A stretch of 64,000 bases of DNA from Leptolyngbya sp. FACHB-261 (GCF_014696065.1 NZ_JACJPL010000002.1:62001-126000), one strand, 5' to 3'. Shown: positions 48,041 to 58,193, counted from the stretch's first letter. The notes: generated by a model from the sequence alone, not told the origin. Translations and numbers: made by a program.

Positions 48041-49852
48041 CTAATCATCGCCCAGCTTCAGAATCGCCATGAATGCCTCTTGGGGCACTTCGACAGTCCC
48101 CACAGACTTCATGCGTTTTTTACCTTCCTTTTGCTTCTCCAGCAGTTTCTTCTTACGACTGATATCACCGCCGTAGCACTTGCTGAGCACGTTCTTGCGC
48201 AGAGCCGGAATGGTCTCACGGGCAACGACTTTAGAACCAATCGCAGCCTGCACCGGAATCTGGAACTGGTGCCGAGGAATCAGTTCCTTGAGCTTGCTCA
48301 CCAGCGACCGACCGACGTAATAGGCCTTGTCCTGATGCACAATCGTTGCTAGCGAATCGACTGGCTCATCGTTGAGCAGCACATCCAGCTTGACGAGCTT
48401 ATTCTCGCGGTAGCCAATCAGTTGGTACTCCATGCTGGCGTAACCGCGTGACCGGGACTTCATCTGGTCAAAGAAGTCCGTCACCACTTCCGCCAAGGGC
48501 AGCTCGTAAACCAAAGTGGTCCGCCCAGGTGTCAGGTATTTCATGTCCTGGAAACTACCCCGGCGCGACTCACACAGCTCCATCAGGGGGCCGACGTAGT
48601 TCTCAGGCGTGATCAGATCGACCTTGACATAAGGCTCTTCGATTTTCTCGCGCTCCTGAGGACCGGGCAGCAGACTGGGATTGTCAACCAGCACCACATC
48701 GCCTTTCAAAGTGGTGACGCGGTAGATCACCGATGGCGCGGTTGTGATCAGGTCCAGGTTGTACTCGCGCTCCAGGCGCTCTTGCACGATTTCCATGTGC
48801 AGCAACCCTAAAAAGCCGCAACGGAAGCCAAAGCCCATCGCGCTGGAGGTTTCCGGCTCGTAGTTGAGTGCAGCATCATTGAGCTTGAGCTTTTCTAGAG
48901 CTTCGCGCAGGTCTTCGAACTGATCCGCATCAGTGGGGAACAGGCCGCAGAACACCATGGGCTTGGCTTCCTGATAGCCCGGTAGGGGTTCAGAGGCGGG
49001 AGCTGTTGCCAGAGTCACGGTATCGCCTACCCGGGCGTCAGCAACGGCCTTGATTGCAGCTGCCAGATAGCCTACTTCTCCAGCATGCAATTCTTCGACC
49101 TGAACTTGACGAGGAGCTAGAACGCCCAGCTCATCAATTACGTATTCCTTGCGCGAGGCCATGAAGCGTACTTTGTCGCCTCTCTTGAGCGAGCCATCGA
49201 GCACCCGGAAGTAGACGATCACGCCTCGGTAAGCGTCGTAGTAGCTGTCGAAGATCAGCGCTCGCAGTGGCTTCTCGGTGTTGTCTTGGGGCGGCGGCAC
49301 CAGGTGAACAACCGATTCCAAAATCTCAGGAATGCCAATGCCTTCTTTAGCAGAAGCATGGATGGCCCCTGAGCAGTCCAGGCCGATCACTTCTTCGATT
49401 TCAGCCGCAATCCGCTCTGGGTCGGCACCTGGCAAGTCAATTTTGTTGAGAACTGGAATAATCTCCAGGTTGTTATCCAGGGCCAAATAGACGTTGGCGA
49501 GCGTCTGCGCTTCCACGCCCTGCGAGGCATCTACGACGAGCAATGCGCCCTCGCAGGCCAGCAGTGAGCGCGAGACTTCGTAGGAGAAGTCCACGTGGCC
49601 AGGGGTGTCGATTAAGTTCAGGACGTACTTCTCACCGTCTTGCCCGGTGTAGTCCATGCGAGCGGCCTGGAGCTTGATTGTGATGCCGCGCTCGCGTTCC
49701 AGGTCCATGTTGTCCAGGAACTGCTCTTTCATCTCACGGTCAGCCACAGTGCCGGTAGCCTGCAAGAGCCGGTCGGCCAGGGTCGATTTGCCGTGGTCGA
49801 TGTGGGCAATGATGCAGAAATTACGGATTCGGGACACGGGCACATCGGTCAT
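48041..49852 (-). CDS. lepA: Elongation factor 4 (LepA)
   Basis: A 603-residue translational GTPase of normal LepA length. G1 is AHIDHGKST (15-23), switch [10 protein letters not shown] (about 85-92), G4 NKID and G5 in SAKEGIG. Domains II and III follow, then the LepA-specific C-terminal domain, ending [20 protein letters not shown] and [11 protein letters not shown]. LepA back-translocates or remodels stalled ribosomes and acts in late 30S assembly. The gene stands alone; its strong GC-rich codon choice fits high expression. Confidence 0.97.
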   Translation of the reverse strand: MTDVPVSRIRNFCIIAHIDHGKSTLADRLLQATGTVADREMKEQFLDNMDLERERGITIKLQAARMDYTGQDGEKYVLNLIDTPGHVDFSYEVSRSLLACEGALLVVDASQGVEAQTLANVYLALDNNLEIIPVLNKIDLPGADPERIAAEIEEVIGLDCSGAIHASAKEGIGIPEILESVVHLVPPPQDNTEKPLRALIFDSYYDAYRGVIVYFRVLDGSLKRGDKVRFMASRKEYVIDELGVLAPRQVQVEELHAGEVGYLAAAIKAVADARVGDTVTLATAPASEPLPGYQEAKPMVFCGLFPTDADQFEDLREALEKLKLNDAALNYEPETSSAMGFGFRCGFLGLLHMEIVQERLEREYNLDLITTAPSVIYRVTTLKGDVVLVDNPSLLPGPQEREKIEEPYVKVDLITPENYVGPLMELCESRRGSFQDMKYLTPGRTTLVYELPLAEVVTDFFDQMKSRSRGYASMEYQLIGYRENKLVKLDVLLNDEPVDSLATIVHQDKAYYVGRSLVSKLKELIPRHQFQIPVQAAIGSKVVARETIPALRKNVLSKCYGGDISRKKKLLEKQKEGKKRMKSVGTVEVPQEAFMAILKLGDD

Positions 49853-50041
49853 AGGAGCTGTCCCACCAAGACGGTCTGGGTAACAAGAATTTACGATTTC
49901 TCACCTAATCGTAGCGTGTCAGGTTGAGACGGGTAGCGTTGTAGCCTTCTTGCGCCCCGAAGGTTAGCCCGGCAGGGCGAGGTGTCCACTCTACCAGTAG
50001 AGAGACGATGAGATTGGGATTGATTACTGGGGGGTAAAACG

Positions 50042-50251
50042 ATGATCAGCCTATTAGATATGATCACTTTGACCGCAGACTTGAGTGATCAAGCCGTGCG
50101 CCAAGGGCAAGTGGGCACCGTGGTGGAGCTGCTCAGTGACGGAGTGTTTCTGGTTGAGTTCAGCGACTACAAGAACCGGACCTACACGCTGCTACCGTTG
50201 CAAGCTCACCAGTTAAAGGTGCTGCACTACGACACAGGCATGGCCGCGTAA
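50042..50251 (+). CDS. DUF4926 family small protein
   Basis: A 69-residue protein with the DUF4926 pattern: LLDMITLTADLSDQAVRQGQ, VGTVVELLSDGVFLVEFSDY and a final TLLPLQAHQLKVL. This is a small SH3-like beta-barrel family, often encoded near toxin or nuclease-type accessory genes. GGGGGG-rich sequence (CTGGGGGG) precedes the ATG as ribosome-binding site. No partner gene is evident nearby. Confidence 0.8.
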   Translation: MISLLDMITLTADLSDQAVRQGQVGTVVELLSDGVFLVEFSDYKNRTYTLLPLQAHQLKVLHYDTGMAA

Positions 50252-50317
50252 TGGACTGGGGTGGACAGGATTGCCTACATCAGGCGAATGTCCACCCTAC
50301 AAGCTCTCAAACCTGCC

Positions 50318-50566
50318 TCAAACTCGAATTTCCGTGTAGCGGCTAAGGATGCTCATCATCACGCCAGGTGGGTAGTTGGGCGCGGGGATGATTTCACTCC
50401 ACTCGTCGGGTCGCGCATAGCCAAGGGCATAGAGGTCATTGATGGTCTGAATAATCGCCTCGTGCAGACCAATCAGCAGATGCCGAATACGCTTGTGCTC
50501 TCCTGAACCGGCAGAGATGTAAGCCTCAGCCCGAAATGGATTGTCGAGGTCAAGCCTATCGCTCAT
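50318..50566 (-). CDS. Conserved hypothetical protein, divergent from an RHH-like gene
   Basis: An 82-residue soluble protein: MSDRLDLDNPFRAEAYISAG, SGEHKRIRHLLIGLHEAIIQ, TINDLYALGYARPDEWSEII. A strong AGGAG lies 10 nt before ATG 50566, which decides the start. No catalytic motif. It is divergent from the RHH-like gene at 50743, and the iteron-like DNA between them suggests common regulation. Cyanobacterial plasmids carry proteins of similar look, from memory only. Confidence 0.65.
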   Translation of the reverse strand: MSDRLDLDNPFRAEAYISAGSGEHKRIRHLLIGLHEAIIQTINDLYALGYARPDEWSEIIPAPNYPPGVMMSILSRYTEIRV

Positions 50567-50653
50567 GATGTTGATACTCCTGTAAGGGGGTAGGCCCGGT
50601 CTTCGCTTGCCAGTGAGGGACCGGGCTTGTTGTTTGGAGCAGTTGTAACACGA

Positions 50654-50749
50654 GGTAGACAGGTAGACAAGCACCCAGGTAGACAATCTGACGCAAACAG
50701 TATCCGGTGCTAGGGTAATTGCGGTATCGGGGTACTGGTAGATTGTCTA
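50654..50749. promoter_or_regulatory. Iteron-like operator between divergent small genes
   Basis: GGTAGACA occurs three times (50654, 50662, 50678). The third overlaps TAGACAATCT (50680-50689), whose exact reverse complement AGATTGTCTA lies at 50740-50749, right at the start of the RHH-like gene. Spacing, direct repeats and the 60-bp-separated inverted repeat fit autoregulation by the RHH-like product. Confidence 0.65.
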
Positions 50750-50958
50750 ACGAGGACGCAAAGCAGCCTGAAGTGGAGCGAGTCACATTCAAAGTGGCCC
50801 TACCTCCTGGTGTGCGGATTCACTACAAAGCCGCTTGTGCTCTGCGAAAAAAATCTATGGCAGCAGATTTGAAGGCTTACATCATGTCAGTCGTTGAATC
50901 AACACCGATTGATCCGGCAGTTTTAGCCTTATTTGCAGATAGAGATGATGAGAACTAG
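50743..50958 (+). CDS. Ribbon-helix-helix-like DNA-binding protein
   Basis: A 71-residue protein: a short variable leader, then VTFKVALPPGVRIHYKAACA, LRKKSMAADLKAYIMSVVES. The beta-strand (TFKVALP) followed by two helices (RIHYKAACALRKKSM, AADLKAYIMSVV) is the ribbon-helix-helix pattern of small plasmid-partition or antitoxin regulators. The start codon is uncertain: TTG 50743 is preceded by the operator half-site, and GTG within EVERVTF is an alternative. The iteron-like repeats in front of it probably bind this protein. Confidence 0.6.
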   Translation: MSNEDAKQPEVERVTFKVALPPGVRIHYKAACALRKKSMAADLKAYIMSVVESTPIDPAVLALFADRDDEN

Positions 50959-50997
50959 CCAGTTCTCATTTCTCCTAAGAAGCACTTACCTACAGAA

Positions 50998-51891
50998 TTA
51001 AGCAACTCGGAAGTGGGCGAATATCTCTTGGATATATGCAATGGCTTGAGACTCAGTATCAATATCCAGTCTAAGAGCTAAATCCTCTTCTTTTTGTCTT
51101 TGATATTCGCTAAATGGCTGCTGTCGCCAAGAATTCAATCTTGTTTCCTTATGTTCTTTCAATTCCAAAAACCGCTTCACTTGTTTTTTTAATTTGGCTA
51201 TATACCTGTCAAACATCTCTTTGTCAACCAAGTTATATTTAGCCAGATTTATTATGTTGAAATATCCCTCAACTTGTAGTGAGCGAAGCTCAATCAGTGC
51301 ATTTAGCCTTTCCTGTTGATTTTGCTGTGTAGGATCAAATCGCTCCAAGAAATCTCTTACCCTACTAAGATAAAAAATACCTCCCAGGGCAAAATCTATG
51401 CCAAAGAGTTCTGACTGGTTACGAAGTTTCTGATAGCTATCATCAACATCATTTTTAGTTCTCTCAGAGTGTTTCTTTAAATCCTCAACGTCCGACCGGC
51501 CGTTATTGATAGACATTAGTGTAGTCTCAATATTGTTCAGACGAACTACCGCTTGAGCTTCAATCGTGGCTACAAGCATAGTTATTAAACCTTTCTCTTT
51601 TCTCTTCACCTCCCTCTGTTTTTCCTGCTTTGTCATTGTTTGCCCCAGCGCAAAAGTTGCTACTGGCAGAATCAGCCTAAATATCTCCACTTGTTGACTG
51701 ACCTGATAGGAAGAGAGATACGTAAATAAGAAAGGAGATGCTAAAAAGAATACTGAGGCTATAAAAACCCCTTTCTCGTCGTTGATTTTAGAATTGAGGT
51801 ACTCGAAGCCGCCAAGCCTGTAAATCAGCCATCCACCTGAAATAGTAAGACCAAGGACAGCAGAGAAAGGGATGTTGTTGATGTAATCCAC
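50998..51891 (-). CDS. Membrane-anchored coiled-coil protein of unknown function
   Basis: A 297-residue protein. The first ~90 residues hold two or three hydrophobic helices (AVLGLTISGGWLIYRLG, FIASVFFLASPFLFTYL, FRLILPVATFALGQ); the rest is highly charged and helical (KKHSERTKNDVDDSYQKLRN, KLKKQVKRFLELKEHKETRL) with coiled-coil character. The DNA is AT-rich compared with neighbouring genes, a sign of recent acquisition. No family recognised. Similar architectures occur in accessory or phage-resistance loci, but nothing specific supports that here. Confidence 0.6.
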   Translation of the reverse strand: MDYINNIPFSAVLGLTISGGWLIYRLGGFEYLNSKINDEKGVFIASVFFLASPFLFTYLSSYQVSQQVEIFRLILPVATFALGQTMTKQEKQREVKRKEKGLITMLVATIEAQAVVRLNNIETTLMSINNGRSDVEDLKKHSERTKNDVDDSYQKLRNQSELFGIDFALGGIFYLSRVRDFLERFDPTQQNQQERLNALIELRSLQVEGYFNIINLAKYNLVDKEMFDRYIAKLKKQVKRFLELKEHKETRLNSWRQQPFSEYQRQKEEDLALRLDIDTESQAIAYIQEIFAHFRVA

Positions 51892-52310
51892 AGGATTGTC
51901 TATCCAGTAATTTACAGCCGTAATTCTAATTCATTTAAAACTAATCCACTGTAAGAACAGGGCTCAGAGATTTTTAGAAAAGGATTTTCTGACTTTTCTC
52001 AATCTCTCCCCTCATCAGCATCATTCATACACTCCAGGGCACAGTTGCGGCATAGGCAGTTCCCATCTGAGAAACAGATCTGGAGTGGTGAGTGTGTCCT
52101 GAGTGGTGAGCATGATTGGATCATCAGCGGAGCGGCAAATTGCGACTGCATGGGATTAAGCAGAGAGCAATAATTGCCGAGCAGACAAAAAACCAACTCG
52201 GAGCTCTCCCATTGCAAGCAAATCGATCAGAACTGTGGATGCAACGGATTGGGTAGCCCAATGATCATTGCATCCTTGCCATATATCCAGTTGTGTTCGA
52301 CTTGTGGTCT
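51892..52310. other. Intergenic stretch of about 420 nt
   Basis: A minus-strand open frame 51999-52217 ends in a Cys-rich segment (DGNCLCRNCALECMNDADEG) that might be real, but there is no ribosome-binding site or recognisable family. GAGTGGTGAG occurs twice near 52081-52110. Nothing else seen. Confidence 0.35.
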
Positions 52311-52886
52311 CTAGCTCTCACAAATATCGTCCAGTGACTCTGAGAGCGTGGCAGTTAGAGCAAACCGCTCCGCATTCACTTCCAACACAGCGCTCACTTG
52401 GTCAGCAACATCCTCAGGCGTCATTTCCTTCAATACACGGCGCTCAGGAAAGAAAGCAGGGCAACCTAAATGGTGAGTAATAGCCGCTCGAACACAAGTA
52501 GCAATCACCCCTTGCAACTCTGCCCGTCCTCGCTGGCGTTGGTACTTCGCCCCTTCGTGGGTCGTTGCATATAGCGGCTGTAGGCGATTGAGCGCATAAG
52601 CAACAACCTCGCCGATGTCTATATTCAGTTGCCAGTCCGCTTCAAAAGCATCGGCCTGTGCCATCGTCTCCATCAGCACCAGCTCCTCCATGACATTGAT
52701 GTACTGCTTACGGGGCAAGGTTCGGACTTCGCCAGTCCGCAATGCCGCTTGTAAGCGGTCCAGCGCAAGGTAATCCCCAATACTGGGTATAGTGTCACTC
52801 TCACAGAGATGATTGATCTCAAACTCCATGCTGGGAGTCAGGCAGTGGTTGCAAAACGCTTGCTCAACAATTTCCTCGATAGTCAT
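52311..52886 (-). CDS. ComFB family protein
   Basis: A 191-residue protein of the late-competence ComFB type as found in cyanobacteria. The N-terminal part has MTIEEIVEQAF, LTPSMEFEINHLC and LALDRLQAALRTGEVRTLPR; the ComFB-like core is KQYINVMEELVLMETM and IDIGEVVAYALNRLQPLYAT, followed by TTHEGAKYQRQRGRAELQ. Some ComFB proteins bind cyclic dinucleotides and influence natural competence. I start at ATG 52886; the frame upstream begins with TTG and is not family-like. Confidence 0.75.
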   Translation of the reverse strand: MTIEEIVEQAFCNHCLTPSMEFEINHLCESDTIPSIGDYLALDRLQAALRTGEVRTLPRKQYINVMEELVLMETMAQADAFEADWQLNIDIGEVVAYALNRLQPLYATTHEGAKYQRQRGRAELQGVIATCVRAAITHHLGCPAFFPERRVLKEMTPEDVADQVSAVLEVNAERFALTATLSESLDDICES

Positions 52887-53032
52887 GGGGAGATGAACCG
52901 TGCAGTGAAGCGTGTACAAAGTTGAGACTTCAGCCAACCTGCTCCACAGAAGGGGCGGTGCGAGAACTCGTCTCCTGTTCGAGAATGCCCAGTTTGGCGG
53001 AGAGACTCACGCGAGAAATCATAGCGAATAGA

Positions 53033-53065
53033 AATAGCCGCCTGCTCATTAGTCAGACGGCTATT
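53033..53065 (-). terminator. Hairpin downstream of the GH57 gene
   Basis: AATAGCCG (53033-53040) and CGGCTATT (53058-53065) form a perfect 8-bp stem, 90 nt past the GH57 stop; on the minus strand TTTCTATTC follows. Confidence 0.5.
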
Positions 53066-53154
53066 CCTACACAGTTATCCCCTCACCCGAAATGCACCAA
53101 TTAGAGATTGAGACAAGAATCTAAAAGTGCATTCAGGTTACATAGATTACACTT

Positions 53155-54636
53155 CTAAAAATCGTGTTCCAAAATCGCAAGGCCGCGCCGGTAAAGCTCA
53201 CGAGCATATTCGGTCCAGATACCCTGCCCCCAATAGCGAAAGCAACTGGTTTGACTAAGCAGCAGATACAGCAAGGCGTTGCGGTAGCGAGGTTCTTGGG
53301 TGTCAGCCTGGACTTTCCTGTGAAATAAAGCACTGAGTTGGTTCATTGGCGTGAGCACATTTTCGTAACCCTTCACCCAACTGCGGTCATTCGTCCAGGA
53401 GGCCCCATCTAGATGAAAATTAGAATCCGATTGACGCAATTGCTCAATCGCTTGCTCAAGCCGCTCCGGTGTCGGAGGTTGATCACCGAGCTGTGCCCAA
53501 ATCCGGTGTTGTCCCACTGCTTGACAGGGCGGAAATTGATTGGGGTCGCAACCGGCAGCTTCAATCAACTCCAGATATTCGCCACCGTTGAGACCAATCA
53601 CCCCTTCTGGACCAATCTGTTCCCAAGCCTGGAAAAAAGCACTGGGAAACTCATTCATCATCACCCCGCCATTTTCGCCATCCCCGATCTGGCTGACTAA
53701 AGGCGGAATTTCAACTCCAGCTAGCTCCTGCCGCGCTAAAGTTTTCGCTTCGTAATAGGGCTGCATTTGCCCCACCAGTTTCGTATCCGACCCCTGAGTT
53801 TTAATCAAGGCGGTAATGCTAACTTCCTCGCCCTGGGAGTTACGAGCAATTAAACGATGAGGCAGATGCTTGTGGTCAATTGGTCCACCCTGCAACATTT
53901 CCACTGAATGTTCTTGCACCAAAAGCCAACGGTAACCACAATCGCGGAGCGCTTTAACAAACTCGTAGAGTGTATCCGGGTGGTTGGGCAAATGCATTTC
54001 AGGTGGGGAGAAACCACGCACGCGGCTCAGTGCTTCCCAACCAAACAGCGACGCAAAATGATGTTGCCAGGCGCGAATGTGCAGTTTGAGATCGGGAATT
54101 GGGGTTGAGGGCACTACGGTATGGCTCCACATCGTGCCCAGCCACTCAACACAAGGCCAGTAAGCTGGGTCGGTGGTGATTCGCCGCAAATTATCGAGCA
54201 GTTCAGGTCCTAACCGCCCAGAATCGGTCATTTGTTGCAACCCCCAGAGCAGATTGCCTGAGTAATCCAACATCACGCGGGGCTGTCGACCTGAATGCAC
54301 CAGTTTTGGGATGAACTCCCCCATGCGGCCATAGCACCAGGCAAACGGACCAGCATTATGGTTATCCCCCTCGCCCGGGTGCTCAAACATATGTTGCAGG
54401 TTGCTAATCAGTTCTCCCTGCGCGCCAGCCGGGATCGTGGGCTGATGCATGTGAAGCGCAATGGCGAACGCCGCCTGCACTTGCTCTAGCCGGACGGGTG
54501 TGCGCTCCAGAAACACCGGAGCCGTGGAGCTCATGACTTCAACAACACGGTCCTCCCAGCCGCAAATATTGGGCAGACCTTCGATCAGCACCGGCAAATC
54601 TGAGGGTTGGGTCGACGTTGGGGAAAAGGCAGTCAT
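53155..54636 (-). CDS. Glycoside hydrolase family 57 protein
   Basis: A 493-residue protein with the (beta/alpha)7 GH57-like pattern common in cyanobacteria. Near the N-terminus FAIALHMHQPTIPAG gives the HQP motif; EWLGTMWSHTVVPSTPIPDL and GFSPPEMHLPNHPD hold the probable nucleophile Glu region, and later IGDGENGGVMMNEFPSAF and DGASWTNDRSW give further acidic positions. Family members are alpha-amylases, branching enzymes or uncharacterised glucan hydrolases; this subgroup's substrate is unknown. No signal peptide, so it probably acts on internal glycogen or related glucans. Confidence 0.8.
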   Translation of the reverse strand: MTAFSPTSTQPSDLPVLIEGLPNICGWEDRVVEVMSSTAPVFLERTPVRLEQVQAAFAIALHMHQPTIPAGAQGELISNLQHMFEHPGEGDNHNAGPFAWCYGRMGEFIPKLVHSGRQPRVMLDYSGNLLWGLQQMTDSGRLGPELLDNLRRITTDPAYWPCVEWLGTMWSHTVVPSTPIPDLKLHIRAWQHHFASLFGWEALSRVRGFSPPEMHLPNHPDTLYEFVKALRDCGYRWLLVQEHSVEMLQGGPIDHKHLPHRLIARNSQGEEVSITALIKTQGSDTKLVGQMQPYYEAKTLARQELAGVEIPPLVSQIGDGENGGVMMNEFPSAFFQAWEQIGPEGVIGLNGGEYLELIEAAGCDPNQFPPCQAVGQHRIWAQLGDQPPTPERLEQAIEQLRQSDSNFHLDGASWTNDRSWVKGYENVLTPMNQLSALFHRKVQADTQEPRYRNALLYLLLSQTSCFRYWGQGIWTEYARELYRRGLAILEHDF

Positions 54637-54793
54637 TAGGCAACCTCAAGCGAATGCAGAGCGATTGCCCTTAGCCTACTCTGTTGCTGCCTTTATAAAG
54701 TTTTGATGAAGCTGTTAGTGACACCGTACTTCCACTGAGGTCCTGATTCAGGATGGACGGGTTGTACATTGCCTCCCACAGGAGCATCAAAGC

Positions 54794-55792
54794 GTGTTTT
54801 TAAAGCAATTCTTAACAGCAACAGCCGGAGCAACAGTTACGCTCAGCGCAGTTCTAGGTATGGCGGCAGCTGCCTCAGCCCATACTTTCAGCAATTTGTA
54901 TGTGTTTGGGGACAGCCTCTCTGACGTAGGTCAGCTCTTTAATGCCACTGGCGGACTATTCCCGCCTAGCCCTTTCTACAACAACGGTCGCTTTTCTAAT
55001 GGTCCAGTCTGGGTAGAGTATTTGGCTCCTCAGTTGGGGCTCGGCGTCGATCTGAATAACGACTTTGCTCTTGGCGGTGCAACGACAGGAACTAATAACG
55101 CCCTCGACGGCCTCATCGATCCGACTGGCACTTTAAACTTGCCGGGCTTACAACAACAAATTGGTTCTTTCACAACAACCCGTCCAGCCGCAGATCCCAA
55201 CGCGCTTTATATTGTGTGGGCTGGCGCAAATGACTATTTGGGTGGGGGCATCACTAACCCTGCTGAACCCGTTAGCAACCTTGCGCAGGCCATTACTACC
55301 TTGGCGGGGGCGGGGGCTAGAACAATTCTGGTGCCCAACTTACCAAGTTTGGGGGCTTTGCCCAACTCGCAAAACCCAGCCGGTCTCAATGCCCTGAGTG
55401 AAGCCCACAATACGGGTCTAGCCCTGACACTCAATGGCTTGAGTCAGACCCTACCTCAGGTTGACCTAATTCCTCTGGATATTAATAGCCTCTTCCAGCA
55501 AGCCATTGCTAACCCTAGCCAGTTTGGTTTCACCAATGTGACTGCCCCCTGTCTGTTGAATCTAACCTGTACGAATCCAGATGAATTCCTATTCTGGGAT
55601 ACTCTGCATCCGACAACAGCAGGGCATGAGATTGTGGCTAATTTTGCCTTTGACATATTGAAAGCCGATGAGCCTAAACCCCCGACTTCTGTTCCTGAGG
55701 CCACACCTATTTTGGGTCTGCTTGTTTTAGGAGGCTTGGGTGCAAGTTCAGCATTCAGACGCAAAATGACTAAAGACACTTCAACTTTTTAA
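54794..55792 (+). CDS. SGNH/GDSL esterase with PEP-CTERM anchor
   Basis: A 332-residue exported esterase/lipase. An N-terminal signal peptide (about 1-30, cleaved after AAASA) precedes block I FGDSLSDVG, with catalytic Ser41. GRFSNGPVWVEYLA, WAGANDY (block III) and FLFWDTLHPTTAGHEI (block V, Asp/His) complete the SGNH set. The C-terminus SVPEATPILGLLVLGGLG and following RRK is a PEP-CTERM-like sorting signal (VPE here), pointing to exosortase-dependent display at the surface or outer membrane. GTG 54794 is the start, with AGGAGC 12 nt upstream. A good terminator follows. Confidence 0.9.
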   Translation: MFLKQFLTATAGATVTLSAVLGMAAAASAHTFSNLYVFGDSLSDVGQLFNATGGLFPPSPFYNNGRFSNGPVWVEYLAPQLGLGVDLNNDFALGGATTGTNNALDGLIDPTGTLNLPGLQQQIGSFTTTRPAADPNALYIVWAGANDYLGGGITNPAEPVSNLAQAITTLAGAGARTILVPNLPSLGALPNSQNPAGLNALSEAHNTGLALTLNGLSQTLPQVDLIPLDINSLFQQAIANPSQFGFTNVTAPCLLNLTCTNPDEFLFWDTLHPTTAGHEIVANFAFDILKADEPKPPTSVPEATPILGLLVLGGLGASSAFRRKMTKDTSTF

Positions 55793-55873
55793 GTTAGACT
55801 TCTCTAACTTCGTTAGTGCTCAGAACGAACTGAGTGCCTGAAGCGTCAAAAACCTTTGAACAGAACGATTCAA

Positions 55874-55912
55874 ACAGCCCAAGCTGCTCATCCAGCCTGG
55901 GCTGTTTAGTTT
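55874..55912 (+). terminator. Intrinsic terminator after the PEP-CTERM esterase gene
   Basis: ACAGCCCAAGCTG (55874-55886) pairs with CAGCCTGGGCTGT (55893-55905), 12 of 13 positions, loop CTCATC, followed by TTAGTTTTGG. Confidence 0.85.
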
Positions 55913-56230
55913 TGGGCCGTTAGCTATGAGCAATTTCCTGGTGTCGCTACTTTGTTAGCACCTATCCATAGATAGTTGAGGCAAGCTAGCAACCAGAATT
56001 ATTCCTCAGCCGGAACTATCAGACTGCAACTTCGCGAGATCCTCAGCAAAATTGCAGGTCGATGCAAGTCTTGAGGTGTTAACCCGTAAATCTACTGAAG
56101 CTATGGCGCTGTCAACCTTCTATGGTGCAGACGTTAGAGTAAACACCGGAAGCGTGCTGAAGGACAAGAAAGACTGAGGTAAGGCAGTTACCAAGGCTTT
56201 GTCGATGTAGGCTCAACAGAACTGTTAATA
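55913..56230. other. Intergenic stretch of about 320 nt
   Basis: No gene or clear repeat seen. It should contain the promoter of the gene at 56234. Confidence 0.4.
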
Positions 56231-56233
56231 GTG

Positions 56234-56674
56234 ATGAATTTCGATAGGAACCAGGAAATCGACACCGAGAGCAATAGTACCCTCACCGTCAAAGCTCCGC
56301 TTGATCCAGCGCTGCTCCAACATTACCAATCCTGCATGATCGGAGCAGCTGTGTTTGACCTGAGCGGTTTGCCCAAGGAGTATTTCACATCGACGAACGG
56401 TGCTACGAGCACTACAACGACTTGGGTTCAGACCACCTTTCAAGCCCTGGGGCTACGGTCGTTGCTCTCTTCTTCCTTGCAGGTCGATGGTTTTCGCCAT
56501 GCTGTCATTCAGGGGGAGGGCTACTCGGCCCTAGTCGTGAAGCAGAGCGGGCGCTACATTGCGCTGCTCACCAACCAGCAGGACATCATGAGCCTGGGCG
56601 AGTCGTTTATCCAGTGGGCCCGTCAGTTCGAACCGGCTGAACTACGCGCTAATCCTCGTTTCCGCGTCACTTGA
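56234..56674 (+). CDS. Conserved cyanobacterial protein, roadblock/LC7-like
   Basis: A 146-residue protein: SCMIGAAVFDLSGLPKEYFT, then TTWVQTTFQALGLRSLLSSS, GFRHAVIQGEGYSALVVKQS and RYIALLTNQQDI. The alternation of strands and helices and the VFDLSGLP / ALVVKQ positions fit the roadblock/LC7 fold, a small-GTPase-associated scaffold, but this is a structural guess. The family is common in cyanobacteria. ATG 56234 follows GTG 56231 directly and is preferred. Confidence 0.6.
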   Translation: MNFDRNQEIDTESNSTLTVKAPLDPALLQHYQSCMIGAAVFDLSGLPKEYFTSTNGATSTTTTWVQTTFQALGLRSLLSSSLQVDGFRHAVIQGEGYSALVVKQSGRYIALLTNQQDIMSLGESFIQWARQFEPAELRANPRFRVT

Positions 56675-56702
56675 GGCAGACCCTCAGAGACGCACATCAC
56701 TT

Positions 56703-58193
56703 CTACAGGCCTAGATCCACCGCGACCCGATGGGCACAGGCAAAACCAGAAAAAGCCACAGCATTCAGCCCCTGCCCTGGAAAGGTCGAATCTCCCACAC
56801 AGTAGAGATGAGGAACGGCAGTGCGATTGAACGGCATAGTCAGTAGGCCTGGCAGCTTGCGAGCGGGGATTGGACCATAGGTGCCATTGCGACGCCCTAA
56901 AAAGCGCCGATGAGTGCGAGGCGTACCGACCTCCTGGAAGTCAATTGCTGCCTCCAGACCTGGAAAGATCGCCTCTAGTCGTTGAATCAGGCGAGTGGCA
57001 GCCGCTGCCTTGGCCTGTTCATACTGGCTGGACGATAATCCTTGCCACTCACTCAGCCAACTAGGGGTGAAGGCATGAATGATGTGATGTCCAGGCGGCG
57101 CTAGGCTCGGGTCCAGGAGGGTTGGAATCGACACGAAGATGGTGCCTTGCTCAGCCTCTATGTGTTGCCAGTCTTCCAGCATGATGTGGTGACACTCGGT
57201 GCCCCTAGGCAAGAGATCCGCTTTCACCCCCAAGTGCAGGCTCAAGAAGCTGGGAGACTGACGGTAGCGCTGCTGCCAACGGCGCTCCCGAGTTGGGAGG
57301 TTAGCAGCCGGTAGCAGCTTTTCAAAGGTGTCCCAGCGCGTGGCATTAGAGACGACCCGACGCGCCTGCAAAGTTTCGCCGGTTGCCAACTTCACACCAA
57401 CGGCCCGGCCTTGCTCAGTTAAAACCTGGGTGACTCTGGCACCGTACCGGATCTCACTTCCAGCCTTCTCCAGACCGGTCGTGAGGGCTTCGGCAATCCG
57501 ACCAACGCCCCCCTTGGGGTAGTTGATGCCGCCGTAGTGCCGGTCTGAGAAAACCATGCCAGCGTTGATCATCGGCGTCATGTCTGCGGGTACAACCGAC
57601 CAGCAGTAGCACTCCATGTCGATGAACTTGAGCAGTGCCGGGTCAGAAATATGCCGTCGCGCCACATCGCCAACGTTCTGAGGCAGGTACTTCACCAAGC
57701 CCAGACAAGATAGGGGGCGCTGAAAAAAGACGCGGGTCAGGTAGCGAGGCTCTTCCAACGACAGCAACTCCATCGAGTTCAGGCAGTTGAAGACTTGCCA
57801 GCACTCATCGTAGAAGCGCCGAATGCCCTGCCGCTCATGGGGAAAGCGTGCAGATAGCTCCTGCAAGAACTTCTCATAGTCCCGATGCACTTTGAGATCC
57901 AGACTGTCTGGCAGGTGGTAGTGAATCTGCACGGGGTCTGGGATGGTCTCCAAGCTCATACCCACGCTGCTCAAGGCCCGCGTGAGCAAGTTGGTTGTGC
58001 CCTGGCTGCCAAAACCAAAGATCATCGAGGCTCCGACATCAAAGCGGTAGCCCTCTCGTTCAAAAAAACCCGCACTGCCGCCCGGAATCAGGTAGCGCTC
58101 GAGAACCAGTACCCGTGCCCCTTTGGCTGCCAATTGAGTTGCCGTCACTAGGCCGCCGATCCCAGAGCCAATGACGATGACATCTGCATCCAT
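56703..58193 (-). CDS. crtH: Carotenoid isomerase CrtH (CRTISO)
   Basis: A 496-residue FAD-dependent isomerase converting poly-cis lycopene to all-trans lycopene. The dinucleotide-binding motif is [19 protein letters not shown] (7-25), followed by [20 protein letters not shown]. Central blocks [20 protein letters not shown] and [17 protein letters not shown] and the C-terminal [19 protein letters not shown] are standard for CrtH, which resembles CrtI but matches plant CRTISO. Length is normal. The start overlaps the upstream HAD phosphatase stop by one base (TAATG), so they are translated as a pair. Confidence 0.9.
   Translation of the reverse strand: MDADVIVIGSGIGGLVTATQLAAKGARVLVLERYLIPGGSAGFFEREGYRFDVGASMIFGFGSQGTTNLLTRALSSVGMSLETIPDPVQIHYHLPDSLDLKVHRDYEKFLQELSARFPHERQGIRRFYDECWQVFNCLNSMELLSLEEPRYLTRVFFQRPLSCLGLVKYLPQNVGDVARRHISDPALLKFIDMECYCWSVVPADMTPMINAGMVFSDRHYGGINYPKGGVGRIAEALTTGLEKAGSEIRYGARVTQVLTEQGRAVGVKLATGETLQARRVVSNATRWDTFEKLLPAANLPTRERRWQQRYRQSPSFLSLHLGVKADLLPRGTECHHIMLEDWQHIEAEQGTIFVSIPTLLDPSLAPPGHHIIHAFTPSWLSEWQGLSSSQYEQAKAAAATRLIQRLEAIFPGLEAAIDFQEVGTPRTHRRFLGRRNGTYGPIPARKLPGLLTMPFNRTAVPHLYCVGDSTFPGQGLNAVAFSGFACAHRVAVDLGL

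Noticed and set aside
51999-52217. Cys-rich 72-codon minus-strand frame
   Set aside because: Possible zinc-ribbon look at the end only; no ribosome-binding site and another frame is equally open, so not called.
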